From Zoogloeaceae bacterium (lineage in GTDB: Bacteria > Pseudomonadota > Gammaproteobacteria > Burkholderiales > Rhodocyclaceae), in NCBI GenBank assembly GCA_024235655.1, contig JACKLY010000006.1, positions 82,311-146,310 of the forward strand: a stretch of DNA of 64,000 bases, in the 5' to 3' direction. Under the pieces are notes generated by a model. The model was not told the origin of the DNA and made no database searches. It worked only from the letters and a program-made list of their open reading frames with translations. Numbering within the stretch: position 1 is the first letter of the stretch; each line of letters starts with the position of its first letter. The position numbers and the translations under genes are program-made. This document shows, piece by piece, positions 1 through 7,761 of this stretch.

Positions 1-61
1 CAAGATGGAATGAGGCAAGTGTGCTGAGGGTGGTCGGTGTCGAGAATCTGAAAAGGGGCAT
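1..61 (-). CDS. Possible gene start running off the left edge (partial)
   Basis: An ATG at position 61 on the minus strand opens a frame that stays free of stops to the edge of the window (20 codons, beginning MPLFRFSTPT). A GGAG sequence lies 8 bases upstream of the ATG, a good ribosome binding site. It starts about 75 bases after the stop of truC on the same strand, so it could be the next gene in that direction. Too little is visible to name a product, and an open frame this short can occur by chance. Confidence 0.35.
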   Translation of the reverse strand, partial: MPLFRFSTPTTLSTLASFHL

Positions 62-135
62 GTCGGTCGCTCCGGCAGTATTTGCTGATGCCGGCGGACG
101 GCGATGCAGCGCAGGTGGCCAGCGATTGGTATACA

Positions 136-939
136 TCAGTTCGGATCGCTTGCAAATCTGAGATCCTGCCAGCCCAGCGTCTGCAGCAGTTGCCGGAAGG
201 CGCCGGTGAGCGGGGCGGTGAGGTGCAGTTCTGCACCATCCGCCGGGTGCGCAAAGGACATCGCGGCGCAGTGCAGCAGCAGTCGGGCGCAGCCGGTGTG
301 GGCGGCAAAGGCGCGATTGTGCGGGCCCTTGCCGTAGGTGGCATCGCCGATGATGGGGTGAGCGATGTGCTTGAGGTGGCGGCGGATCTGGTGCCGGCGG
401 CCGGTTTCCGGTGTCAGTTCGAGCAGGGCGTAGCGGCTGGTCGGGTGGCGGTCGTTGGCCAGCGGCAGTTCCACCGTCGCCAGCCGCCGCCAGTGGGTGA
501 CGGCTTCCTGTGGCCGGTTCTCGGCTCGCGCATCCTGCCATTCGGCATCGTCGGCCTGGCGTTTCAGCGGGTAGTCGATGGTGCCGCTTTCGGCCGGCCA
601 GCCGCGGACGACGGCGAGGTAGGTCTTGCTGACACGCTGCGTGGCGAATTCGGCCGAGAGGGTGCGTGCCGTGTCGCTGTCCAGCGCAAACACCAGCAGC
701 CCGGAAGTGCCACGATCCAGCCGATGCACCGGCGATACGCGCTGGCCGATCTGGTCGCGCAGCATCTGCACGGCAAAGCGGGTTTCGTGGCGATCGAGCA
801 CCGTGCGGTGCACGAGCAGGCCGGGCGGCTTGTCGATCACCACCAGTTGCGCATCGCGGTGGAGCAGGGTGAGTGGCTCGGTACATGCCATGTCAGCAGT
901 GTCCGGGGCATCCGGCTGCTCGACCGGAGGAGGTGTCAT
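136..939 (-). CDS. truC: tRNA pseudouridine(65) synthase TruC-like
   Basis: RluA-family pseudouridine synthase, about 267 residues, expected to convert a uridine in structured RNA to pseudouridine; in E. coli TruC the target is U65 of tRNA. The catalytic motif HRLDRGTSGLLVFA carries the nucleophilic Asp. The N-terminal LVVIDKPPGLLVHR and the later ETGRRHQIRRHL-type segment match the family, and the DRDE/RDQIGQ-like region resembles E. coli TruC more than RluA, RluC or RluD. The frame is open further upstream, but that extension runs through an AT-rich repeat element, so I start at MTPPPVEQ. A start at MACTEPL (position 891) would fit the E. coli N-terminus even better. No strong Shine-Dalgarno separates the two choices. 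Confidence 0.85.
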   Translation of the reverse strand: MTPPPVEQPDAPDTADMACTEPLTLLHRDAQLVVIDKPPGLLVHRTVLDRHETRFAVQMLRDQIGQRVSPVHRLDRGTSGLLVFALDSDTARTLSAEFATQRVSKTYLAVVRGWPAESGTIDYPLKRQADDAEWQDARAENRPQEAVTHWRRLATVELPLANDRHPTSRYALLELTPETGRRHQIRRHLKHIAHPIIGDATYGKGPHNRAFAAHTGCARLLLHCAAMSFAHPADGAELHLTAPLTGAFRQLLQTLGWQDLRFASDPN

Positions 940-966
940 GGACAAAGGAGGCGCCTGTTTTTTGTG

Positions 967-1003
967 GATTATGAAAATTTTGCCAAATGCAAAAATGACC
1001 AAT
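967..1003 (-). repeat. AT-rich element, copy 1
   Basis: Read on the minus strand this contains ATTTGGCAAAATTTTCATA, preceded by CATTTTTGC. A second copy at 2581-2615 has ATTTGGCGTAATTTTCATA preceded by CATTTTTCA. Both copies lie upstream of minus-strand genes (truC here). The element is much richer in A and T than its surroundings. It could be an operator, a promoter element or a small dispersed repeat; the sequence alone does not decide. Confidence 0.5.
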
Positions 1004-1091
1004 CCCCATTCTTTTTTTCTGATGCTCTTCTGGTGGAATACGCATTACAAAAAGAGTGGGATTGTGGTTGCCTGCATTGAATCCGATGGCT

Positions 1092-1454
1092 CTACTTGAG
1101 GTCACGCAGGGAAAGCGTGCCACCTATGCAGCGATTGCCAGCCTTTCGGCACTTGGCAATGGCATCACGGCGCGCTTTGGAGACGGTGGCTTCGGCTCCG
1201 GAGAGGACTTCCTTGATGCGCAAAGATTTTTCCCCATTGGTGCAGTTGGCTACATCCTGACTGAAAACCTGGCCTGTGGTTAGGTACGAGAAAAGGCGTT
1301 TTTCCAGATCGGGTGCTGATTCATTGACCTGAAATGTAAATTGCATGTTTTTGTATTGACTGGTTTTGTATGGGCAGGAGCCGATCAGTAAAACCTGGTC
1401 AGCGAAGGCGTTTGTGCTGATCATAAGAAACAGGGCAAACAGGATGTTCTTCAT
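1092..1454 (-). CDS. Small secreted protein of unknown function
   Basis: A 120-residue protein I do not recognise. Residues 1-18 (MKNILFALFLMISTNAFA) form a clear signal peptide, so the mature protein of about 100 residues should be periplasmic or secreted. It has four cysteines after the signal (in GSCPYK, VANCTNG, IAKCRK and NRCIGG), which could form two disulfides. The ATG at 1454 has a good ribosome binding site (AGGAG about 9 bases upstream). It is transcribed towards truC, with about 90 bases from its stop to the upstream side of that gene's element. No enzymatic motif is visible. Confidence 0.7.
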   Translation of the reverse strand: MKNILFALFLMISTNAFADQVLLIGSCPYKTSQYKNMQFTFQVNESAPDLEKRLFSYLTTGQVFSQDVANCTNGEKSLRIKEVLSGAEATVSKARRDAIAKCRKAGNRCIGGTLSLRDLK

Positions 1455-1522
1455 GGTGTTCGGTTCTCCTCAAGAAGGGCGCCTCAATGCATTGCGGTCA
1501 AGGCGCCCGTAAAAAAACAGGT

Positions 1523-2305
1523 CTAGGCAATAAACCGTTCCGCCACCGGCTGGTGTTCGCTCGAGTTGGCGGCTGATTGCACCATTTTCTGGTCGCGCAT
1601 CAGTTGTTGCACCAATGGCTGCTGCTTGTCGCTCTCGCCCCACTGGTCGAAATAGACCAGATCCTCGATCGGCATGCGCGGCAGCCAGCCGGCGGTTTCC
1701 AGTTCCGGCTTGGCGTAGAAGTGGCTGACGTAGCCGACACAGAGATAGGCGATCGGGGTGATGCCTTTCGGGATGCCCAGTGCCTCCTGCAATGCGTGCT
1801 GGTTGAAAATGCTGACCCAGCCAACGCCCAGCCCTTCGGCGCGTGCCGCCAGCCACAGGTTCTGCACGGCGCAGACGCTGCTGTAGAGATCCATTGTCTT
1901 CATGTGCGTGCGACCCACCACCACCGGCCCGGTGCGTTCGCGGTCGCAGGTGATGCAGATACCGACCGGTGACTCGATGATGCCTTCCAGCTTCAGCGTC
2001 TTGTAGGTGGCGCGCTTGTCGCCGTCGAACATCTCGGCGGCTTCGGCGTGGGCTTCGGCAAAGGCGGCGTGCACCTTCTGCTTCACCGCGTCTGACTTGA
2101 CCACCAGAAAATTCCACGGCTGCATGAAGCCGACCGACGGCGCGTAGTGCGCGGCGGTGATGATGCGGCTGAGGATTTCGTCCGGAACGGCCTTGGGCAG
2201 GAACTGGCCGCGTACGTCGCGGCGCATGAAGATGGCCTGGTAGATGGCTTCGCGGGCTTCAGTGGTGAAAGCGTGGTGGTCGTGGATGGTGTTTGCGGAT
2301 GACAT
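1523..2305 (-). CDS. bluB: 5,6-dimethylbenzimidazole synthase BluB
   Basis: Nitroreductase-fold flavoenzyme of about 260 residues that splits reduced FMN with oxygen to give 5,6-dimethylbenzimidazole, the lower ligand of cobalamin. Sequence support: RRDVRGQF carries the Asp that corresponds to the catalytic Asp32 of Sinorhizobium BluB, APSVGFMQPWNF is the FMN-phosphate region, and GLGVGWVSIF holds the serine typical of BluB rather than of ordinary nitroreductases. The ATG at 2305 follows AAGGGGAAA. Upstream are a cobalamin riboswitch (2366-2522) and an intrinsic terminator (2324-2357), so synthesis should fall when cobalamin is plentiful. The riboswitch strengthens the functional call. No other B12 gene is next to it. 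The longer open frame up to 2392 is riboswitch sequence, not protein. Confidence 0.92.
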   Translation of the reverse strand: MSSANTIHDHHAFTTEAREAIYQAIFMRRDVRGQFLPKAVPDEILSRIITAAHYAPSVGFMQPWNFLVVKSDAVKQKVHAAFAEAHAEAAEMFDGDKRATYKTLKLEGIIESPVGICITCDRERTGPVVVGRTHMKTMDLYSSVCAVQNLWLAARAEGLGVGWVSIFNQHALQEALGIPKGITPIAYLCVGYVSHFYAKPELETAGWLPRMPIEDLVYFDQWGESDKQQPLVQQLMRDQKMVQSAANSSEHQPVAERFIA

Positions 2306-2323
2306 TGCAATTTCCCCTTGCGT

Positions 2324-2357
2324 AAAAAGTGGGCGTGCCGCTTTCCACGCGGCGCGC
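2324..2357 (-). terminator. Intrinsic terminator of the bluB riboswitch (expression platform)
   Basis: On the minus strand GCGCGCCGC, a 7-base loop (GTGGAAA) and GCGGCACGC form a 9-position stem with one mismatch, followed after CCA-type sequence by a run of T (A-run on the plus strand at 2324-2328). It sits between the riboswitch aptamer and the bluB ATG, where an OFF-switch terminator is expected. Confidence 0.75.
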
Positions 2358-2365
2358 AAACTTTT

Positions 2366-2522
2366 CAGGCCGGTCTTCTGACTCGGAATCAACTGCCGCA
2401 GACGCCTTCCCGGTTTTCACCAGTGGCATCGTGTCTGGGCATCTTCCTCACAGCGTTGGGCACGTAGCGGAATTTCACCGCTTTCCCGATTCTCCCGGCG
2501 TCTGGCGACGGCGGGCACCTGA
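2366..2522 (-). promoter_or_regulatory. Cobalamin riboswitch upstream of bluB
   Basis: Read on the minus strand, the conserved parts of the cobalamin (AdoCbl) aptamer appear in the right order. First is GGTGCCCG near 2520, then GGGAAAGCGGTGAAATTCCG (the core J6/3 region), then ACGCTGTGAGG (family GCnACTGTnA-like), and finally GAGTCAGAAGACCGGCC, the B12-box at the 3' end. The aptamer of about 155 bases is followed by a terminator hairpin and then the bluB start, which points to transcriptional control. No covariance search was run, but the match to the known motif order is unambiguous by eye. Confidence 0.93.
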
Positions 2523-2580
2523 AGCGGCGAATCATCCGCCGCTAGTCGCCGCTTGTCAAAAAACGGCGGGTTTTGCCGTA

Positions 2581-2664
2581 AACTATGAAAATTACGCCAA
2601 ATTGAAAAATGGGCCAGCCCAGTCGTAGTGCGGGTTGAGCTCAAAACATTGTAAATTACGCCAC
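2581..2664 (-). repeat. AT-rich element, copy 2, with an adjoining partial copy
   Basis: The minus strand of 2581-2615 reads CATTTTTCAATTTGGCG then TAATTTTCATAG, nearly the same as copy 1 at 967-1003. About 45 bases further upstream (2649-2664) is a shorter relative, GTGGCGTAATTTACAATG. The pair lies between the stop of the YchJ-like gene and the bluB riboswitch, so it may hold the promoter or operator for the riboswitch transcript. Confidence 0.45.
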
Positions 2665-2673
2665 TTTTTCGCC

Positions 2674-3069
2674 TCAGCCGATATCGCCATCGACGTAATA
2701 CCAGTGCCCGTTTTCATGCACGAAGCGACTGGTTTCATGCAGGCGGTGGCCGCGCCCGGCCACCCGGTAGCGGGCAACGAATTCGACAATGGCGTGTGTG
2801 GCATCCGGTTGCTCGTGCCGTTTCACTTCCAGCCCCAGCCAGCGGGTCGCGTCAGCATCCCCTTCGCCAACATCTGCCGGCCGCGTGCTGGCGTGCCAGG
2901 TGGCCTGCACATAGTCGTGCAGTTTCAGCACATAGGCGCTGTAGCGAGCGCGCATCAGGGCTTCGGCCGTTGGTGCTGGCTGGCCTTGGTGCAGGGGTTC
3001 GCAGCAGCGCGCATAGGCGAGGTTGCTGCCGCAGGGGCAGGCTTGGGGAGGCGGGGCAGTTTTTTTCAT
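2674..3069 (-). CDS. YchJ-like SEC-C motif protein (UPF0225 family)
   Basis: A 131-residue protein of the YchJ/UPF0225 family. The N-terminal ACPCGSNLAYARCCEPLH is a SEC-C type zinc-binding motif (C-x-C-x8-C-C), and the rest (LMRARYSAYVL, WLGLEV, VEFVARYR, HETSRFVHENGHWYYVDG) is the NTF2-like core of the family. The biochemical role is not known; the SEC-C motif suggests zinc binding. The start MKKTAPPPQ fits family length. The frame remains open to 3672 but overlaps the receptor gene on the other strand, so the long version is rejected. It is divergent from oprC, with about 220 bases between starts. Confidence 0.88.
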   Translation of the reverse strand: MKKTAPPPQACPCGSNLAYARCCEPLHQGQPAPTAEALMRARYSAYVLKLHDYVQATWHASTRPADVGEGDADATRWLGLEVKRHEQPDATHAIVEFVARYRVAGRGHRLHETSRFVHENGHWYYVDGDIG

Positions 3070-3292
3070 GGCAAGGCAGTGTGCAAAACGGGGAGCGGCC
3101 AGTGTACTGCCGGCTGCCTCGAATCTCCGTTTTTCCGGCGGTTTCTGGCGTGATGAGTCGGTCGCCAGCAGCAAAACAGGCAGCGCCCGCACCACCTTGG
3201 TGCGACATCGTGTCACATTCCGCATTGCAGCATATTTCCCTACGATGCCTGCGCCCTGCCAGATGGCCGGGCTGATTTCAGGGGAGAGTGTT

Positions 3293-5617
3293 GTGAACGT
3301 ATCGAGAAAGCCTGTCGGAAAGCCGATTGCCATTGCCATTGCCTGTGCCCTTTCCGGGGTGTGGCAGGGTGCTACCGCCCAAACCAGTACTGCGAGTGCG
3401 GATGCAAAATCCACGGCACTGGATGAAATTGTCGTCAGCGGTTCGCGTATCGAACCGGCGCCGGCACCGGCGGGTGCCTTGGGCGATCGCTCGCTGACAC
3501 CCTTGCGGGCCGCCACCAGTGACAGCGCCAGCCTGCTGCGCAACATTCCCAGTGTGAACCTGCAAAGTGCCGGCGGTGTTTCCAGCCTGCCGGTGGTCAA
3601 TGGCATGGCTGGCGACCGGGTGCGTACCAAGCTCGATGGCATGGACCTGATCGCCTCCTGCCCGAACCACATGAATCCACCGCTTTCCTACGTTGACCCG
3701 AGTGCGCTGGAATCGGTCAAGGTCTATGCCGGCATTTCGCCGGTCAGCGCCGGTGGCGACAGCATCGCCGGCACCATCGTTGCCAAGACGAAGGAGCCCG
3801 TGTTCGCCGCCCCCGGTGCCGGCAACCTGTTCACCGGCGAGGCTGGTGCCTTCTATCGCAGCAACGGCAATTCCTACGGCGGCAATGTGTCGGCCACCTA
3901 TGCCAGCGAAAGCCTCAGCCTGAGCTACACCGGCGCTACCGCGCAGGCCGACAACTACAAGGCCGGCGGCAATTTCAAGAACTACACGGCCACGGGCGTT
4001 GCCGGCCATACGCTGGACCGCGATGAAGTCGGCTCGACCGCCTACGAAACACGCAACCACACGCTGGGCGTGGCGATGAAGGGTGGCAACCATCTGGTCG
4101 AGGCGAAGATCGGCTTTCAGGACATGCCCTACCAGAACTACCCGAATCAGCGCATGGACCTGACCGACAACCAGCAACTGAGCTTCAACCTGCGCCACCT
4201 CGGCAAGTACGACTGGGGCTCGCTGGAGACCCGTGGCTATCACGAGAAGGTCGATCACAAGATGGATTTCGGTGACGACAAGCGCTTCTGGTACGGCACG
4301 CTCTCCAACTCGGGCGTCAATGGCGTCCCCTGTTCGCCGATCGGTTCCACCTGTGCTTCCGGCATGCCGATGAAAACCGAAAGCCACAACACCGGCCTCT
4401 CGGTCAAGGCCGACATCCTGCTCGGCACGCAGGACGTGCTGCGTGTCGGCACCGAGTTGCAGCAGTATCGCCTGGACGACTGGTGGCCGCCTTCCGGCGG
4501 CGGCATGTCGCCCGGCACCTTCCAGAACATCCGCAATGGCGAGCGTGACCGCAGCGCCCTCTACGGCGAGTGGGAATCCAACCTCAGCCCGAAATGGCTG
4601 ACCACGCTGGGCGCCCGCTATGAGCATGTGAAAACCGATGCCGGTGACGTGCGGGGCTATAGCACGGCTGCCGGGGCAATGGGCAATCAGACTGTCGATG
4701 CCAATGCCTTCAACGCCCGCAGCCACAAGCGTACCGACAATAACTGGGACATGACGGCGCTGGCACGCTACACGCCGGACGAAACCCGGGACATCGAATT
4801 CGGCCTCGCCCGCAAGACACGTTCGCCGAACCTCTACGAGCGCTACACGTGGTCAACGTGGTCGATGGCGGCGGTGATGAACAACTTTGTCGGTGATGGC
4901 AACGGCTATGTCGGCAACCTCGACCTCGATCCCGAAAAAGCCTATACGGCATCGACTACCTTCGACTTCCACGCCGCGGATCGCCACTGGGAGTTCAAGG
5001 CTACGCCGTTCTACACCTATGTCACGGACTACATCGACGCCGTGCGCTGCCGTACCGGCGCCTGTAGCGCTGGCAATGCAACCACCACCAACCAGTTCGT
5101 CGTGCTGCAATACACCAACCAGGATGCCCGCCTCTACGGCCTGGATCTTTCCGGCAAGATGCCGCTGGGCCGCAACAACCTCGGCGAGTGGGGCCTGAAG
5201 GGCTTGTTCAACTACACCAATGGCAAGAACCGCGATACCGGCGACAACCTCTACAACATCATGCCGTACAACGCCACGCTGGCACTGACGCACAAGACAG
5301 GTGGCTGGGAGAGTGCTGCCGAGTTGGTGATGGTGTCGGAGAAGGACAAGGTGTCCGATGTGCGCAATGAGGTCGAAACGGCCGGCTACAGCCTGTTCAA
5401 CCTGCGTTCCAGCTACACCGTGAAGAATGTCCGTGTCGATTTCGGCATCGAAAACGTGTTCGACCGCGAGTACGACATGCCGTTGGGTGGTGCCTATACC
5501 GGCCAGGGCCGCACCATGTCGATCAACCCGCCAGCCAGCGATGGCATGTTTGGCTGGGGCAACGCCGTGCCCGGCATGGGACGCTCGTTCTACGCCGGGG
5601 TGAACGTCAAGTTCTGA
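3293..5617 (+). CDS. oprC: TonB-dependent copper receptor, OprC/NosA type
   Basis: A 774-residue outer-membrane TonB-dependent receptor. It has a GTG start after GGGGAGAG, a signal peptide ending ATAQ, a TonB-box-like DEIVVSGSR, a plug domain (about residues 50-180) and a C-terminal beta barrel ending in the aromatic/Phe signature GVNVKF. The plug contains CPNHM (Cys123, Met127) and a later loop has HKM (His322, Met324). These CxxxM and HxM motifs are the copper ligands described for Pseudomonas OprC and are shared with NosA, which supplies copper for nitrous oxide reductase. The call therefore rests on ligand residues, not only on the receptor fold. The neighbourhood is copper/heavy-metal efflux. 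A start further upstream (3023) would overlap the YchJ-like gene and lacks a signal peptide. Confidence 0.88.
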   Translation: MNVSRKPVGKPIAIAIACALSGVWQGATAQTSTASADAKSTALDEIVVSGSRIEPAPAPAGALGDRSLTPLRAATSDSASLLRNIPSVNLQSAGGVSSLPVVNGMAGDRVRTKLDGMDLIASCPNHMNPPLSYVDPSALESVKVYAGISPVSAGGDSIAGTIVAKTKEPVFAAPGAGNLFTGEAGAFYRSNGNSYGGNVSATYASESLSLSYTGATAQADNYKAGGNFKNYTATGVAGHTLDRDEVGSTAYETRNHTLGVAMKGGNHLVEAKIGFQDMPYQNYPNQRMDLTDNQQLSFNLRHLGKYDWGSLETRGYHEKVDHKMDFGDDKRFWYGTLSNSGVNGVPCSPIGSTCASGMPMKTESHNTGLSVKADILLGTQDVLRVGTELQQYRLDDWWPPSGGGMSPGTFQNIRNGERDRSALYGEWESNLSPKWLTTLGARYEHVKTDAGDVRGYSTAAGAMGNQTVDANAFNARSHKRTDNNWDMTALARYTPDETRDIEFGLARKTRSPNLYERYTWSTWSMAAVMNNFVGDGNGYVGNLDLDPEKAYTASTTFDFHAADRHWEFKATPFYTYVTDYIDAVRCRTGACSAGNATTTNQFVVLQYTNQDARLYGLDLSGKMPLGRNNLGEWGLKGLFNYTNGKNRDTGDNLYNIMPYNATLALTHKTGGWESAAELVMVSEKDKVSDVRNEVETAGYSLFNLRSSYTVKNVRVDFGIENVFDREYDMPLGGAYTGQGRTMSINPPASDGMFGWGNAVPGMGRSFYAGVNVKF

Positions 5618-5646
5618 TCACCGCCATGTAACACGATGCAAGGCAG

Positions 5647-5681
5647 GCGCCATGCCGGCGGCAGTATCGTCGGCGTGGCGC
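5647..5681 (+). other. Long inverted repeat (14-bp stem) after oprC
   Basis: GCGCCATGCCGGCG, a 7-base loop (GCAGTAT) and CGTCGGCGTGGCGC can pair along all 14 positions, with two G-T pairs. It begins 30 bases after the oprC stop. There is no T-run behind it, so it may be a Rho-dependent end, an mRNA-stabilising hairpin or an attenuator before the small downstream gene. Confidence 0.6.
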
Positions 5682-5740
5682 TTGGGCTACCCGGCGCTCA
5701 GTGATACGCTCGGATTCATTGAACGGCATGGAGTGCGCAG

Positions 5741-6049
5741 ATGATCGACTGGTTTTCAATCAGTCTCGGCGATGGCATCACCGCCAGCGAGCCATTGGCC
5801 GACATCGAAGCACAGTTTGCCCTCGCCCGTCAGGCGGCCGGGATGCTGCCTGACATGGCAGTGTTTGTCAGTCACGAATCCGAAGGACGTTTGCACTGCA
5901 CGGTGCGCGCCTATTTTTCTCCCGCCTGTGTCGCGCTGGCGCAGGCCTTGGCGGCGCAGCCATGCCCGGCGCCCAATCCGGCCAACCTGACCCTGCTGGC
6001 GGGCGACAAGGCCGCCTGGGCCTTGCTTTTTCCCGGGCGCGGGCGCTGA
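5741..6049 (+). CDS. Hypothetical protein downstream of the copper receptor
   Basis: A 102-residue protein with no signal peptide and no motif I recognise. It has a GGAG ribosome binding site 7 bases before the ATG, which supports expression. The sequence is compact and acidic at first (MIDWFSISLGDGITASEPL), then has a VFVSHESEGRLHCTVRAYF stretch that looks like a beta-alpha core. Its position 120 bases after oprC, on the same strand, suggests a role in the same transcription unit, but nothing in the residues shows metal binding (only two Cys and two His). Confidence 0.6.
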   Translation: MIDWFSISLGDGITASEPLADIEAQFALARQAAGMLPDMAVFVSHESEGRLHCTVRAYFSPACVALAQALAAQPCPAPNPANLTLLAGDKAAWALLFPGRGR

Positions 6050-6081
6050 GTTTGTCGGACCCCTGGTTTCCTGAGCAGGGT

Positions 6082-7668
6082 TCAGTCGTTTCCCGGCACG
6101 ATGCAGAACTGATTGCGACCGCTTTCCTTGGCTTGATACATGGCGCCGTCTGCCGCCCCGATGATTTCGTCCTGGCTCGATTCCTGGCCGAAGAAAAGCG
6201 CCACGCCAATACTGACGGTGCAGTGGTGTTCGATGCTTGCTGCGTCCTCACTGTTCTTTTGCACGAGCAGATACGGGGCGGATAGCGAGGTGCAGATTTT
6301 CTCGGCAATCAAGCTTGCTCTGGCGGTTGAAGTTTCACGGGTATCGGCCAGTTCATTGATCACGACGACGAATTCGTCACCGCCAAAACGTGCCACGGTA
6401 TCCATGGCACGTACGCATTGCTTCAATCGTCCGGCAGCCTCGATCAGCAGCAGGTCACCAGTTTCATGGCCATGCACATCATTCAGGGGCTTGAAATTAT
6501 CCAGGTCGAGAAACATCACCGCGCCAAAGTGCTGATGGCGTACGCTGGCGGCCATGGCCTGGTGCAGCCGATCCTTGAGCAGGCGGCGATTCGGCAAGCC
6601 TGTCAGCGGGTCGTGGAATGCCAGCTGGCGCACTTGATCCTCCATGCGCTTGCGTTCGGTGATGTCGTTCATGGCGAACTGAACGGCCGGCTGGCCTTCA
6701 TAGAGCACCGGGATGCTGTTCAGCTCGACATCGATGGGTGTGCCATCCAGCCTGAGCAGTTTTTCTTCGATCATCGGGTTGGGTTGCCCTGTTTCAAGCG
6801 CCGCCTTGCCACGTTCTATGTTGATCTGGCGAAAGTCAGGGTGGGTCAGCTCGACAATCGTCTTGCCCAGCAGGTCTTGTGCGCTTTGTGCTCCAAACAA
6901 CTGGATGGCAGCCGGGTTGACGTAGATGAGCCGGTGACCGTCATGAACGCCCATGGGGGCTGGCGACCATTCGCTCAGGTTGCGATAACGGCGCTCGCTG
7001 GCTTCGAGCAGGTGATGTGTTCGGCCAAGAACGAGCAAGGGCAGGCCGATGCCGAGAATGGCTGCGAGCGAGATTTCGAAGACGAAGGCAAAGGTCTGCA
7101 CCAGCCCTGCGGTGCTCATGAAGTTCTGGGTGCCCGGATCGATGAAGAAACTGACCGCCGCCCGTACCACGAAAAATGCCGCAGCCATTCCATAGGCCAG
7201 GGCAATGGCCCAGCGCACCAGGCTATCCCGGCCACTGGCAGGACGCACCAGCACGAAAGCACTGGCGAAGCGGAGGGCTGCCAGCACGAGGGAAATGATC
7301 ACGATACGCGCAGCCAGATTCGGGCTGAGGTAACTGAAGTGGATGAAGAGCACGGCGGTTGCCGCCGCCAGGCACCAATACCAGGGCGATGGCCTCGGCA
7401 AGCCCTGAAACGCACGGTTGCCAAAGTAGTGCCAGGTTGCACCCATCACCAGCAGGGTGTTGGCGACAACAATCGAGATCAGGTCAGGGATCAGGCCGCG
7501 CAGTGCCAGGAGAACAAAACCCAAGCCGGTGGCGGTGGCCCCCATGGCCCAAAGGCGCAAACTGGCATCACGCGTAATGACCCGGTTGACAACCTGCAGG
7601 CCCACAGCCAGCAAGATGCTGCTGATCATGGCGAGAAAACTCAGGGTGCGAATATCAAGGTTGGGCAT
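6082..7668 (-). CDS. Membrane PAS-GGDEF diguanylate cyclase
   Basis: A protein of about 528 residues. The N-terminal half has about seven hydrophobic segments (residues 10-210), followed by a PAS domain (about 225-340, NLSEWSPAPMGVHDGH to QFAMNDITERK) and a GGDEF domain (about 350-515). The active site FGGDEFVVVI is intact, and RAMD lies five residues before GGDEF as an RxxD inhibitory site, so it should make cyclic di-GMP from GTP and be product-inhibited. The linker LAFHDPLTGLPNRRLLKDRL is classic for the family. It may start at ATG 7668 or a TTG at 7689; neither has a strong ribosome binding site. It lies between the copper receptor and the CusRS-like operon; any link to metal sensing is inference. 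Confidence 0.9.
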   Translation of the reverse strand: MPNLDIRTLSFLAMISSILLAVGLQVVNRVITRDASLRLWAMGATATGLGFVLLALRGLIPDLISIVVANTLLVMGATWHYFGNRAFQGLPRPSPWYWCLAAATAVLFIHFSYLSPNLAARIVIISLVLAALRFASAFVLVRPASGRDSLVRWAIALAYGMAAAFFVVRAAVSFFIDPGTQNFMSTAGLVQTFAFVFEISLAAILGIGLPLLVLGRTHHLLEASERRYRNLSEWSPAPMGVHDGHRLIYVNPAAIQLFGAQSAQDLLGKTIVELTHPDFRQINIERGKAALETGQPNPMIEEKLLRLDGTPIDVELNSIPVLYEGQPAVQFAMNDITERKRMEDQVRQLAFHDPLTGLPNRRLLKDRLHQAMAASVRHQHFGAVMFLDLDNFKPLNDVHGHETGDLLLIEAAGRLKQCVRAMDTVARFGGDEFVVVINELADTRETSTARASLIAEKICTSLSAPYLLVQKNSEDAASIEHHCTVSIGVALFFGQESSQDEIIGAADGAMYQAKESGRNQFCIVPGND

Positions 7669-7761
7669 ACGGTCATTCGCTACAGGCAAGGTATGGCTTG
7701 TACTCCGATCCGTCGGTCAGGCTGCAAGCGGCAGATGCGAGGAGGCTGCAACGGCCTTGCT

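Noticed and set aside
3023..3292. Receptor gene start at 3023
   Set aside because: That extension overlaps the YchJ-like gene on the other strand and hides the signal peptide; GTG 3293 has a good ribosome binding site and a proper signal.
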